From DATEPR01 sp036269975 (GTDB lineage: Bacteria; Actinomycetota; Actinomycetes; Mycobacteriales; Pseudonocardiaceae), in contig DATBDL010000388.1 of NCBI GenBank assembly GCA_036269975.1, positions 1-21,267 on the forward strand: 21,267 nt of DNA. Reading direction: 5' to 3'. Positions 13,377 to 20,383 of the stretch are shown piece by piece (position 1 is the first letter of the stretch; each line of letters starts with the position of its first letter). The notes below the pieces were generated by a model, which was given only the letters and a program-made list of their open reading frames with translations, did not search any database and was not told the origin of the DNA. A program made the translations under genes and the position numbers.

Positions 13377-13793
13377 ATGAGTACCAACGTGACAAGTGTA
13401 GAACCTGCCACTCGGATTAATCCAGGTCGGGTCGGATCACCCATTCGGCTTGATCAAAAATTGGCTGCTCAGGGGCGTGTACCGGTCCGCCGGCTCACCC
13501 GATTGGATGCCGATTACTACGCCGCACAGCCCCGCACACCTACCTGGAGTGCGCCGGCCCCCCGTGCGCCGATGACCAGGCCGGCGACCGATCGGGCCTG
13601 GCTGCGCCTGCTGGAACGGACGATCGGCGGCCTCGCGCCGACCCTGCGGCAGTCGGTCGCACTGGTCGCGCTGTTCCTCGCGGCGGCGATAGCCGTGGTC
13701 ATCACGCTCGGCGTCGTCGGTGCGGCCCTGGTGTCCTGCCTCGGGATCGCGCTCGCCTGGCGGCAGATCGCCGCCCGTGTCCGGCGCCGCTGA
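13377..13793 (+). CDS. Hypothetical small membrane protein
   Basis: The 138-residue product has a soluble, Arg- and Pro-rich N-terminal part (about 1-85, with RVPVRRLTRLDADYYAAQPR) and a hydrophobic C-terminal part. The latter probably forms two helices, SVALVALFLAAAIAVVITL and VVGAALVSCLGIALAW, and ends in a basic tail (RRR). I do not recognise it. The ATG at 13377 has no good ribosome binding site. The first 30 codons have many A- or T-ending codons (ATT, CTT, GAT, CAA, AAA), unlike the rest of the gene. The true start may therefore be further in, for example the ATG at 13572, which would leave a 73-residue membrane protein. The next gene is convergent, 21 bp away. Confidence 0.6.
   Translation: MSTNVTSVEPATRINPGRVGSPIRLDQKLAAQGRVPVRRLTRLDADYYAAQPRTPTWSAPAPRAPMTRPATDRAWLRLLERTIGGLAPTLRQSVALVALFLAAAIAVVITLGVVGAALVSCLGIALAWRQIAARVRRR
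13414..13423. promoter_or_regulatory. Third GATTAATC palindrome
   Basis: The perfect 10-bp palindrome GGATTAATCC shares its centre with the tandem repeats at 12414-12443 and appears about 1 kb away. I found no other GATTAATC in the window. It falls within the assigned first codons of the membrane-protein gene. It would make sense as a promoter-proximal operator if that gene starts later than 13377. Confidence 0.35.
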
Positions 13794-13814
13794 CCCACTC
13801 GGTCGTACTTGGCC

Positions 13815-14336
13815 TCACTCGGTCGAGTGAACTTCGCGGCACAACAGGCGAATGGCCTCGACAGCGTCCGGAAAATCGGCGGCCAACTGGTCCGCAACCC
13901 CGAACTCCACGACGTCGTCGGTGTACGGCGGCACCACGACGGTGCCTACGAGGCTCCACGCGCCCAACGATTCCGACGCCTGCCACACCCCGGCCGGCAC
14001 CACGATCTGCGGCCGCTGCCCGGCGGTGAGATCGGGCCCGAGTACCGGTCGCCGCACCTGGCCGTCCGGAGACAGCAGCAGCATCCGGAGCGGCGCGCCC
14101 GCGTGGTAGGCGTAGATCTCCAGGTGCGCCAACCGGTGTAGCGCGGAGAACTCGTCGGCGGCCAGCAGGTAGTAGATCGCGGTACACGCGTCGTCGCGCC
14201 AGGTCTGCGCCCACCAGCCGCCCTCGACCGGCAACGGCCGTAGGCCGAGCGCCTCGATGACGTGGCTCGGATCGATGTGGCTCGGATCGATGTGGCTCGG
14301 ATCGACGCCGTTCGGATAGTGCGACTGCTCAGGCAC
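13815..14336 (-). CDS. DUF985 / cupin_5 family protein
   Basis: The 173-residue beta-barrel cupin has the family's hallmarks in order: LGLRPLPVEGGWWAQTWR (about 30-47), TAIYYLLAADEFSALHRL (about 52-69), EIYAYHAGAPLRMLLLS, LGPDLTAGQRPQIVVPAGVWQAS, and WSLVGTVVVPPYTDDVVEF. Members bind a small ligand or metal in the barrel; no reaction is firmly established for this branch. The N-terminus has a repeated D-P-S-H unit encoded by three 15-bp DNA repeats and is not part of the domain. Translation starts at GTG (14334-14336), inside the last codons of the diguanylate cyclase gene, overlapping it by 8 bp. Coupled expression with c-di-GMP synthesis is thus likely, though no functional link is known to me. 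Confidence 0.87.
   Translation of the reverse strand: MPEQSHYPNGVDPSHIDPSHIDPSHVIEALGLRPLPVEGGWWAQTWRDDACTAIYYLLAADEFSALHRLAHLEIYAYHAGAPLRMLLLSPDGQVRRPVLGPDLTAGQRPQIVVPAGVWQASESLGAWSLVGTVVVPPYTDDVVEFGVADQLAADFPDAVEAIRLLCREVHSTE
14261..14305. repeat. Three tandem 15-bp repeats in the cupin gene
   Basis: The unit TGTGGCTCGGATCGA occurs three times without a gap. The first copy differs only at its first base, which is C. On the minus strand it encodes the repeated peptide D-P-S-H with an Ile linker. Because the unit is a multiple of three, copy changes by slippage keep the reading frame. Confidence 0.9.
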
Positions 14337-16020
14337 GGGCGCTGTCGACCTGCCGGTCCGCGGCCGTAGTGGCAGCGGCGGTCGCGGCCGGGCCGGCGGT
14401 ATCGGCCGGGCCGACTGCGGTGGCCGTCGCGGCGGGGGGCGCCGTCGTGGTGGCTGTTCCGTTGGCTGTCGTGTCGCCGTAGACCACGAGTGCGCCCTTG
14501 CCCCTGCGCTTGGCCGCGTACATCGCCTCGTCCGCGCGGCGCAGCAGTTCGTCCGGGGTCAGGTCGGGGTCGAACGCGCACAGGCTGACCGTGCCGATGC
14601 TCGCGCTGATGCACATGTCCCTGCCGCGCACGACCTGCGGCGCGCACAGCGTGTCCAGCAACTGCTGGCTGATCCGCCGCGACCCGGCCGCCGCGTCCAT
14701 GCTGTCCGTGCTGTCCAGCAGCACCGAGAACTCGTCGCCACCCAGTCGGGCGACGAGATCGCCCTCGCGCACGTTCGTCATCAGCCGTTCGGCGACCGTC
14801 CGCAGCACCGCGTCACCCGCGCCGTGGCCGAAGTTGTCGTTCACCGTCTTGAAGCCGTCGATGTCCACGAACAGCAGCACCAGTGGCCGCTGGTCCCGAT
14901 CGTGCACTGCGACGGCGTCGGCCAGCCGGCGCAGGAACAGGGTGCGGTTGGCGAGGCCGGTCAGCGGATCGTGGAATGCCTGGTGCTCGAGCTGGCGCTG
15001 GCTCTCGGTGAGTTGCCGCAGCAGCCGCATGTTGTCCATCAGGGTGACGAGCTGCCGCAGGATCACCAGCCCGATCACGGCGAGGCCCACGTCGATCTCC
15101 AGCGGCGTGAGCGACCCGCCGGTCGCCGTGCTGAACACCACGAACAGGCAGGTGACCGCGAGCGGCAGGTACGGCATGGCCACGGTCAGGTAGTCGCTGA
15201 GCCACAGGCTCCGCTGCCGACCCGATTTCTGCGGCCGGAAGGGCGCGAACGCCGCCAGCGCGAACAACACGGGGCACGCGACGAAACCGCTGTCGGCGGC
15301 CGGCGGTATCCGGCCGGCCCCGTCGCCGACGTACGCGGCGAACACCCAGCCGGACGTCGACTGCGCCACGGCAGCCAGCGACAGCACCAGAATCGGCGGC
15401 TGGCAGATTACTCGGTGGGAACGGGCCAGCGTCGCGACGACGGCCAGTAACACCAGGTAGGCCGCTGGATGCGCGACGACGGTCGCCAGCGCGGGCGCCG
15501 TCCTCGGCCAACCGGTGAACACCGACTGCAGCGCGGTCACCAGCACCAGCACGAACACCGAGCCGCAGATGATCAGCGCGTCCAGTCCCAACAGCACCCG
15601 GCCGCGTCGCGTGCTGCTGTGCCTGGCCGGTTCCGAGCGTTGCGCCGGTTCGTCGGGCACCAGGCTGAGCACGCCGAACAACGTGAGGACCGGCACCATG
15701 ATGAAGCTGACCGGAGCCAGCGTCGTCGTCGGCAGCGGCACGCTCATGATGAGCTGACCCCAGATCCAGGCCGACATGCCGATGCTCAGGCTGGCCATGG
15801 CGGCGGCCATCCACAGCCGCCAACGGCGCTCGCCACCCGTCGCTTTCCTTGCGGTGTAAAGGAAACCGCCGAGGGCGGCGAGGCTGAAGCCGAGTTGGAA
15901 CAGCTTGTCGACGGCTACGGCGAAGGACCAGTCGAAGCCCCCGGCCACCACGATCACGAGTGCGGCGACCAGTGAGAGGCCGGCGACACCGGCCGAGACG
16001 GCGAACTGTCTGGGCGACAT
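14329..16020 (-). CDS. Membrane-bound diguanylate cyclase (GGDEF)
   Basis: The 563-residue protein has an N-terminal membrane domain with about ten helices (roughly 5-370), a short coiled linker (LMDNMRLLRQLTESQRQLEHQAFHDPLTGL) and a GGDEF domain. The active-site motif is intact: RLGGDEF near residue 427, with DIDGFKTVNDNFGHGAGD upstream. An inhibitory R-x-x-D site (R-E-G-D) sits five residues before GGDEF. The enzyme should make c-di-GMP from two GTP and be feedback-inhibited. There is no EAL domain. The membrane part is not one I can assign to MASE1 or MHYT. The last 48 or so residues are an Ala/Thr-rich low-complexity tail. The ATG at 16018-16020 is chosen because the reading frame beyond it is an antisense extension through the divergent epimerase gene. 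The start has no strong binding site, so it is the least certain part. Confidence 0.88.
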   Translation of the reverse strand: MSPRQFAVSAGVAGLSLVAALVIVVAGGFDWSFAVAVDKLFQLGFSLAALGGFLYTARKATGGERRWRLWMAAAMASLSIGMSAWIWGQLIMSVPLPTTTLAPVSFIMVPVLTLFGVLSLVPDEPAQRSEPARHSSTRRGRVLLGLDALIICGSVFVLVLVTALQSVFTGWPRTAPALATVVAHPAAYLVLLAVVATLARSHRVICQPPILVLSLAAVAQSTSGWVFAAYVGDGAGRIPPAADSGFVACPVLFALAAFAPFRPQKSGRQRSLWLSDYLTVAMPYLPLAVTCLFVVFSTATGGSLTPLEIDVGLAVIGLVILRQLVTLMDNMRLLRQLTESQRQLEHQAFHDPLTGLANRTLFLRRLADAVAVHDRDQRPLVLLFVDIDGFKTVNDNFGHGAGDAVLRTVAERLMTNVREGDLVARLGGDEFSVLLDSTDSMDAAAGSRRISQQLLDTLCAPQVVRGRDMCISASIGTVSLCAFDPDLTPDELLRRADEAMYAAKRRGKGALVVYGDTTANGTATTTAPPAATATAVGPADTAGPAATAAATTAADRQVDSARA

Positions 16021-16195
16021 GCTCCACGAACTGACCGGCAGGGGACCAGCGGGACTCCGGGAGTGTAACGGGACGAACACACGCTGTCGATCGACGCTTG
16101 GTCGTCGGCGGTCACCGCATGGTCGGAGAGGACGGCGCGCCGCCTCGGCGGTCACGCTGGTTGGTGGCCCACAGTGCTGGTCGAGGAGGCGTCTG

Positions 16196-17263
16196 ATGCT
16201 GGTGTGCGTGACCGGCGGAACCGGGTTCGTCGGCGCGCATTCGGTTGCCGCGCTGGTACGGATCGGGCATCGGGTTCGGATACTCGCCCGCGACGAGGCC
16301 GGCGTCGAGCGCGCGCTCACCCCGCTCGGCGTCGATCCGGCCGCGGTGGACGTCGTCGTCGGCGACGTCACCAACGAGATCGCGGTCGCCCGCGCCACTG
16401 CCGGTGTCGGCGGCGTACTGCACGCGGCATCCGTGTACTCCTTCGATCCCCGGCGCGCCGCGGAACTGAGCGCCACCAACGTGCGTGGCACCGAACTGGT
16501 ACTGGCCGCGGCACGCCGGGTCGGCGCGAATCCGACGGTCCACGTCTCCAGCTTCGGCGCCCTGCTGCCGGCGCGAAACCGCGTGATCAGCGCCGACTCG
16601 CCGGTCGGCCACGCACGCGAGCCCTACCTGGCCAGCAAGGCGGCGGCCGAGACCGTCGCGCGCCAGTACCAGGTGACGGGTTCACCGGTGGTGATCACGT
16701 ATCCGCCCGCGCTGCTCGGCCCCGCCGATCCGCACCTCGGCGACCAGAACGCGAGGCTGCGCAACGCACTGCGCGGCCTGATGCCGATCTGGCCACTGGG
16801 CGGCTACCCGGTCGGCGACGTCCGCGACACGGCGGCGCTGCACGCGGCCCTGTTCACCGAGCCGGAACTGACTCGGGACCGCTACTTCGGCCCCGGCCGC
16901 TACCTGACCACCCGCCGGCAGGTACGTGCCCTGCGCACAGCCACCGGTCGGGCCCTGCCGGCGGTCTTCCTGCCGGCGATGGCGATGCTGCCGGTGGGCA
17001 GGCTGGCCGACGCGGTGCAGCGGGTGTGGCCGTGGCACATCCCGGCTGAGTACGGCGCGATCTACACGTGCGCGTGCGCGACACGGGTGGTCGACTACGA
17101 CAGCACCCTGGGCATCACGCCCCGCCCGCTGGCCGACACGGTGACCGACACGATCCGCTGGCTGTACGACACCGGCCGCATCACCGACCGCCAGGCCGGC
17201 ATCCTGACCAGCCGCCCGGCCGCATCGAGTGCACTGTCGGGCCGAGGCCGTTCGGCCGCCTGA
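16196..17263 (+). CDS. NAD(P)-dependent epimerase/dehydratase-family protein (extended SDR)
   Basis: The 355-residue protein has the Rossmann nucleotide motif GGTGFVG (7-13) and the catalytic Y144-x-x-x-K148 (YLASK), with VLHAASVYSF, NVRGTELVLAAA and VHVSSFGALLP between them, as in extended short-chain dehydrogenases. The nearest functional relatives by feel are dihydroflavonol reductase-like and nucleoside-sugar epimerases. The substrate is not evident. The C-terminal 130 residues contain RYFGPGRYLTTRRQVRAL and a hydrophobic stretch (ALPAVFLPAMAMLPVGRLAD). GAGGAGG at 16183-16189 lies 6 nt before the ATG at 16196, so the longer frame starting at 15905 is rejected. An 11-bp direct repeat TCGGCGGTCAC (16105-16115 and 16145-16155) lies in the divergent region before it. 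Confidence 0.88.
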   Translation: MLVCVTGGTGFVGAHSVAALVRIGHRVRILARDEAGVERALTPLGVDPAAVDVVVGDVTNEIAVARATAGVGGVLHAASVYSFDPRRAAELSATNVRGTELVLAAARRVGANPTVHVSSFGALLPARNRVISADSPVGHAREPYLASKAAAETVARQYQVTGSPVVITYPPALLGPADPHLGDQNARLRNALRGLMPIWPLGGYPVGDVRDTAALHAALFTEPELTRDRYFGPGRYLTTRRQVRALRTATGRALPAVFLPAMAMLPVGRLADAVQRVWPWHIPAEYGAIYTCACATRVVDYDSTLGITPRPLADTVTDTIRWLYDTGRITDRQAGILTSRPAASSALSGRGRSAA

Positions 17264-17289
17264 CGTCGATCCCCGTAGCTACCAGCGGA

Positions 17290-17295
17290 TATACT
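17290..17295 (+). promoter_or_regulatory. Candidate -10 box before the pseudouridine synthase gene
   Basis: TATACT matches the -10 consensus at 5 of 6 positions, which is rare in DNA this GC-rich. It lies 31 nt before the GTG at 17327, a good distance for a promoter. No clear -35 box is found 16-18 nt upstream. Confidence 0.35.
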
Positions 17296-17326
17296 CCGGT
17301 GCCAGCAACGGGGAACGGACAATCGA

Positions 17327-18181
17327 GTGCTGGACTGGCAGAACCTGCGCGCCGACGCGCTGTACGAGGACGAGGCCGCCCTCGTGCTGAACAAACCGGC
17401 CGGCATCGCCGTGACCGGTGAACGCCACGAGACCGACCTGGTTCGTATGGCGGCCGACGCCGGCGAGACGCTCTATCCGGCGCACCGCATCGACAAGGTC
17501 ACCTCAGGTGCTGTGCTGTTCGCGAAAACCCTTGCGCACCACGGTGATCTCACTCGCCAGTTCAACCGTCGCACGGTGGCCAAGACGTATCTCGCCATCA
17601 CCCGGTCCACGGGGCTACCGGACCGTGGCACCATCGAGCTGCCGCTGAGCGTCGGCCGCAAGAACCGGGTCAGGGTGGCGGCAGAACGCGCCGGCATCGT
17701 CGCAGCCGATGACAGGTGGACGGTCCCCGCCGACGCCGTTTTCACCCACGTGCCCACGTATCCGTCCACGACGGAGTTCACGACCGTGTGGACGGACGGC
17801 ACCCACACCCTGCTGGCCGTCCGTCCGATCACCGGCCGCCGGCACCAGATCCGGGTGCACCTGGCCTGGATCGGGTATGAGCTCGTCGGCGATCCACTGT
17901 TCGACCGGGCCACCACGGCGCCACGCACGCTGCTGCACGCGTGGCGCCTCGGCTTCGATGCCGCATGGCTGGCCGGCAGCCGTATCGTCCTGGCGGCCAC
18001 ACCACCGGGTGACTTCTGGTCAGCTACCGGTGTCAACAACCCGGAAACGCTACTGCGCCAAGTGGAAACGCTGCTCGGGTTCGGATCAGCCGTAGACGGC
18101 GCCGGGGAAGGTCGATCCGGCCAGCCAGTCGACACCCTCCTGGTAGAGCCGCATGACCGCGGGGCCGTCCCGCCCCGGTAG
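17327..18181 (+). CDS. RluA-family RNA pseudouridine synthase
   Basis: The 284-residue protein lacks an S4 RNA-binding domain and starts directly with the catalytic region. It has VLNKPAGIAV (20-29), the active-site motif HRIDKVTSG (53-61) with catalytic Asp56, TVAKTYLAI, and the late motif ITGRRHQIRVHLAWIGYELVGDPLF. It should convert a specific uridine in rRNA or tRNA to pseudouridine; the target cannot be read from the sequence. The GTG at 17327 is preceded by a weak GGGGAA. The frame continues about 32 codons past the last recognisable part of the domain (after GVNNPETLLRQVETLLG) into the 3' end of the convergent SnoaL-like gene, giving a 96-bp tail-to-tail overlap. The extra tail looks like antisense sequence rather than a domain. 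Confidence 0.88.
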   Translation: MLDWQNLRADALYEDEAALVLNKPAGIAVTGERHETDLVRMAADAGETLYPAHRIDKVTSGAVLFAKTLAHHGDLTRQFNRRTVAKTYLAITRSTGLPDRGTIELPLSVGRKNRVRVAAERAGIVAADDRWTVPADAVFTHVPTYPSTTEFTTVWTDGTHTLLAVRPITGRRHQIRVHLAWIGYELVGDPLFDRATTAPRTLLHAWRLGFDAAWLAGSRIVLAATPPGDFWSATGVNNPETLLRQVETLLGFGSAVDGAGEGRSGQPVDTLLVEPHDRGAVPPR

Positions 18182-18721
18182 GTCTGTCGCCACCTTGCAG
18201 CCGAGCTTCTCCTGTAGGTAGGCCATGTGCCGGTAGCCGTCCGGGTACTTGGCCAGCACCGCCGGGTCCAGGTCCAGCCGAAGACCGGGCGTGACCGGGT
18301 CCATCCGGTCCTGGTCGTAGACGCACTGCCGGCGCACCAACGCCCAGCGCCCGTCGCGCCGGGCGAGGAAGTCGTAGAACCGGCCGATGGAGGTCACGTC
18401 GACGGTCACGCCGTCGAACGAGCCCCGGTGCAGGATCTGCATCTTGGTCTGGGCGATCGCCCGGTCGTCCACCAGGTCGCTGGTGTGCGCGCCGAGCATG
18501 TGCAGCATGTACGACCCGGCCGGGCACCCGATCCGGTTCGCGTCGATGAACTGTTCGGCCGGTCCCTCGTACCACGTCGTCGACATCCAGGCATCCGGAT
18601 GCCAGACGGACGCGAAACGATCCCAGTCGCCGGAGTCGCGGTAGAGCACCCAGTTCTCCACGACCTCACGCACGGCGGCCCGGTCCATGTCCAGTTCCGC
18701 CTGTGTGTAGAGATCCGTCAT
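18086..18721 (-). CDS. SnoaL-like (NTF2 fold) protein
   Basis: The 211-residue protein has the SnoaL_4 pattern: DRAAVREVVENWVLYRDSGDWDRFASVWHPDAWMSTTWYEGPAEQFID (about 11-58), then LHMLGAHTSDLVDDRAIAQTKMQILHRG and WALVRRQCVYDQDRMDPV. The fold forms a pocket used by polyketide cyclases, steroid isomerases and dehydratases, or for ligand binding. A specific reaction cannot be stated. The C-terminal 60 residues extend beyond the usual domain of about 140. The ATG at 18719-18721 is preceded by AGGGGTGG; an upstream ATG adds 14 residues without family support. It lies 61 bp downstream of the IclR regulator on the same strand, so it may be that regulator's target or share its transcript. Confidence 0.83.
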   Translation of the reverse strand: MTDLYTQAELDMDRAAVREVVENWVLYRDSGDWDRFASVWHPDAWMSTTWYEGPAEQFIDANRIGCPAGSYMLHMLGAHTSDLVDDRAIAQTKMQILHRGSFDGVTVDVTSIGRFYDFLARRDGRWALVRRQCVYDQDRMDPVTPGLRLDLDPAVLAKYPDGYRHMAYLQEKLGCKVATDLPGRDGPAVMRLYQEGVDWLAGSTFPGAVYG

Positions 18722-18782
18722 CGCCACCCCTTTCGTCCGACCCCCGACGCGAGCTTGGCCCAACTGAAACGTGATGTCTAGC

Positions 18783-19559
18783 TCATGTTTCCGCTGGGCG
18801 GAAGGTTACTTGTGAAAGTTGTCTCGTCACGCCGAACGCCGCGGTCCGCACAGCGGCCGTCAGCGCCCGCACGTTCGTAGTCGCCCGCACCACGAGGGCC
18901 AGTGCGGCGACCAGTTCGCCGGAGGCCCCGAAGATCGGCGCACACACCGAAGCGACCCCGATCGTCGTCTCCTCCAGTGCGAACGCGATGTGGTTGTCCC
19001 GCACCTGATCGAGCGTGTCCGCCAGGACGGCGGGCAGCGTGATCGTGTGCGGTGTGTAACGAGTCAGCCCTTCTGCCACTACATCGGCGTACATTTCCGG
19101 CCCGGAGAAGGCCATGATCACCTTGCCGACACCGGTCGAGTGCGCCGGCAACCAGCCGCCGACGCGGGCCTTGTTCCCGACCGAGTGCCGTCCGGAGATC
19201 TTGTCGACGCACAGCACCCGGCTGCCGTCGCGTACCGCGATCTGCACGTTCTCCTGCGTAGCCTCGTACAGGTCACCCATGAACGGAAGCGCGATCGACC
19301 GCAGATCCCGATGCACCGGGGCCAGCGCCCCGGTATGCCACAGCCGCAGGCCGATCTGATAGCGTCCGTCCTCCCGGCGCTCGAGCGCACCCCACTGGAC
19401 CAGCTCACCGGCCAGTCGGTGTGTCGTCGCCATGGGCAGTCCGCTCGCCTTCGCGAGTTCGGTCAAACCGAGCACAGGGCACACGGAGGAGAACGCGCCG
19501 AACAACGCCAGCACGCGACTGGCGGTGCTACGACCCGATTCCCTCGTGTTGCCGCCCAT
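18783..19559 (-). CDS. IclR-family transcriptional regulator
   Basis: The 258-residue protein is the usual IclR length. The N-terminal winged helix (about 8-70) has STASRVLALFGAFSS, LTELAKASGLPMATTHRLAGELVQWG and REDGRYQIGLRLW. The C-terminal ligand domain has VLCVDKISGRHSVGNKARVGGWLPAHSTGVGKVIMAF and the ALEETTIGVASVCAPIFGASGELVAAL motif. IclR proteins bind small aromatic or carboxylic acids and control catabolic genes, often a neighbour. The ATG at 19557-19559 is chosen because AAGGAA precedes it and the IclR domain starts eight residues in. The open frame continues upstream to 19856 through repeat copy B, with a non-protein-like composition. The SnoaL-like gene follows on the same strand. 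Confidence 0.91.
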   Translation of the reverse strand: MGGNTRESGRSTASRVLALFGAFSSVCPVLGLTELAKASGLPMATTHRLAGELVQWGALERREDGRYQIGLRLWHTGALAPVHRDLRSIALPFMGDLYEATQENVQIAVRDGSRVLCVDKISGRHSVGNKARVGGWLPAHSTGVGKVIMAFSGPEMYADVVAEGLTRYTPHTITLPAVLADTLDQVRDNHIAFALEETTIGVASVCAPIFGASGELVAALALVVRATTNVRALTAAVRTAAFGVTRQLSQVTFRPAET

Positions 19560-19704
19560 GCCCGGTTCCTTCCGCCCACCGGAAACCCGAGTGTAGAACG
19601 ATCGCCGCACCGAAAGTGTGTGCGTCGGCTGTGTGTTCGTCTTCGGTAATGGACGTATTCGGCGCGTCGGCCATGTCGCACCAGGACAGCTCGGCGTCGG
19701 CCAT
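19528..19704 (-). other. Possible small ORF or gene remnant upstream of the IclR gene
   Basis: A 58-codon frame, starting MADAELSWCDMADAPNTSITEDEHTADAHTF when split into its two halves, has a protein-like acidic composition and G/C-ending codons for its first 15 or so codons. This bias continues upstream of the ATG (codons for D-L-L-A-A-I-A) without an earlier start or a ribosome binding site. It overlaps the IclR start by 32 bp in another frame. It may be the 3' remnant of a gene cut by repeat copy B, or a small coupled protein, or chance. Confidence 0.25.
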
Positions 19705-19755
19705 GGCGATGGCGGCCAGCAGGTCGTGCTGTTGGTCTGATGTGGGGTCGTCGCG

Positions 19756-19944
19756 TCGTTCGGGTTGCTCTGCCCCGATTTCTCGATTGTCGTAACGGTC
19801 GGCGGTGTGTTGTCACGTGCGGCAGGGATCGGGGAAGAGCAGGAAGGACTGGACAAGCAGGGCTGCCCCGTCTGATCGGGATAACCCCTCGGTTCGAGTC
19901 CGATCCGTTGGGCGGGTGGTTGGGTTGGGCTGGCCCTCCTGCGT
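19756..19944 (+). repeat. Dispersed repeat, copy B
   Basis: This unit shares the blocks of 5031-5279 in the same orientation: the identical 20-mer at 19783-19802, the purine-rich block GGCAGGGATCGGGGAAGAGC and onward (19821-19855), GATCGGGATAA (19874-19884) and the identical 17-mer at 19896-19912. It lacks the long hairpin of copy A. AACGG and TCGG (19794-19802) can pair with CCGA and CCGTT (19900-19909), as in copy A. A tRNA-like T-arm sequence CGGTTCGAGTCCG (19890-19902) is present, but no tRNA can be folded. Copy B ends at the stop codon of the VOC gene on the minus strand. Confidence 0.72.
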
Positions 19945-20349
19945 TCAGACTGTCTGCGTGGCCACCGAGTCCTGGGTTTGGTCGTTGTCTTCCAGTACCG
20001 AGATGATGTTCCCGGCTGGGTCCTTGAACCATGCGATCGGCGGGCCCATCTCGCGGAAGATGCCCTTGGCGTTGCCGTTGGGGTAGTGCTCGAACTTGAC
20101 CCCGCGTTCGGTGAGTTCGTCTACTGCGGACTCGATGTCCTCGACCGGGAAGTTGAGGATCGTGAACGTGGCCGGCGTGTGGTCCCTCTTCGGATAGACC
20201 AGTGTCGGGCGCGTGCCGGCGGCCAGGTGCAGCGTGAGCATCCCGTGCTCCTCCGTCACCTTGATTCCCAGCGTCTCGCCGTAGAAGCGCTGTGCCGCCG
20301 GTATGTCGTCCACGGAGAAACCGCTGTATGCCTTGGTGTGCTCGAACAT
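19945..20349 (-). CDS. VOC superfamily (glyoxalase-like) protein
   Basis: The 134-residue single-domain protein has the paired beta-alpha-beta units of the vicinal oxygen chelate fold: FSVDDIPAAQRFYGETLGIKVTEEHG in the first half and FPVEDIESAVDELTERGVKFEHYPNG with FKDPAGNIISVLED at the end. Such proteins are metal-dependent lyases, dioxygenases or resistance proteins that hold a ligand in the cleft; this one cannot be narrowed down. The ATG at 20347-20349 has GGAGGAG upstream (spacing about 8). The last ten or so residues (after EDN) lie next to repeat copy B and look like an unconserved tail. It follows a second VOC gene by 34 bp, so they are probably cotranscribed. Confidence 0.88.
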   Translation of the reverse strand: MFEHTKAYSGFSVDDIPAAQRFYGETLGIKVTEEHGMLTLHLAAGTRPTLVYPKRDHTPATFTILNFPVEDIESAVDELTERGVKFEHYPNGNAKGIFREMGPPIAWFKDPAGNIISVLEDNDQTQDSVATQTV

Positions 20350-20383
20350 CGTTGTCTCCTCCTCCGTTCTCGCCTCGATCACT

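Noticed and set aside
16105..16155. 11-bp direct repeat TCGGCGGTCAC before the epimerase gene
   Set aside because: GC-rich short repeat at 40-bp spacing with no associated promoter; chance is a fair explanation.
16021..16491. N-terminal extension of the diguanylate cyclase frame
   Set aside because: It is antisense to the start of the epimerase gene and Ser/Thr/Ala-rich without motif; the membrane domain begins after the ATG at 16020.
19560..19856. N-terminal extension of the IclR frame through repeat copy B
   Set aside because: Thr/Pro/Ser-rich and not IclR-like; the ATG at 19559 has a ribosome binding site and gives the normal length.
19821..19925. Possible tRNA gene (CGGTTCGAGTCCG resembles a T arm)
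   Set aside because: No matching acceptor, anticodon or D arm can be placed around it; kept only as a motif of the repeat.
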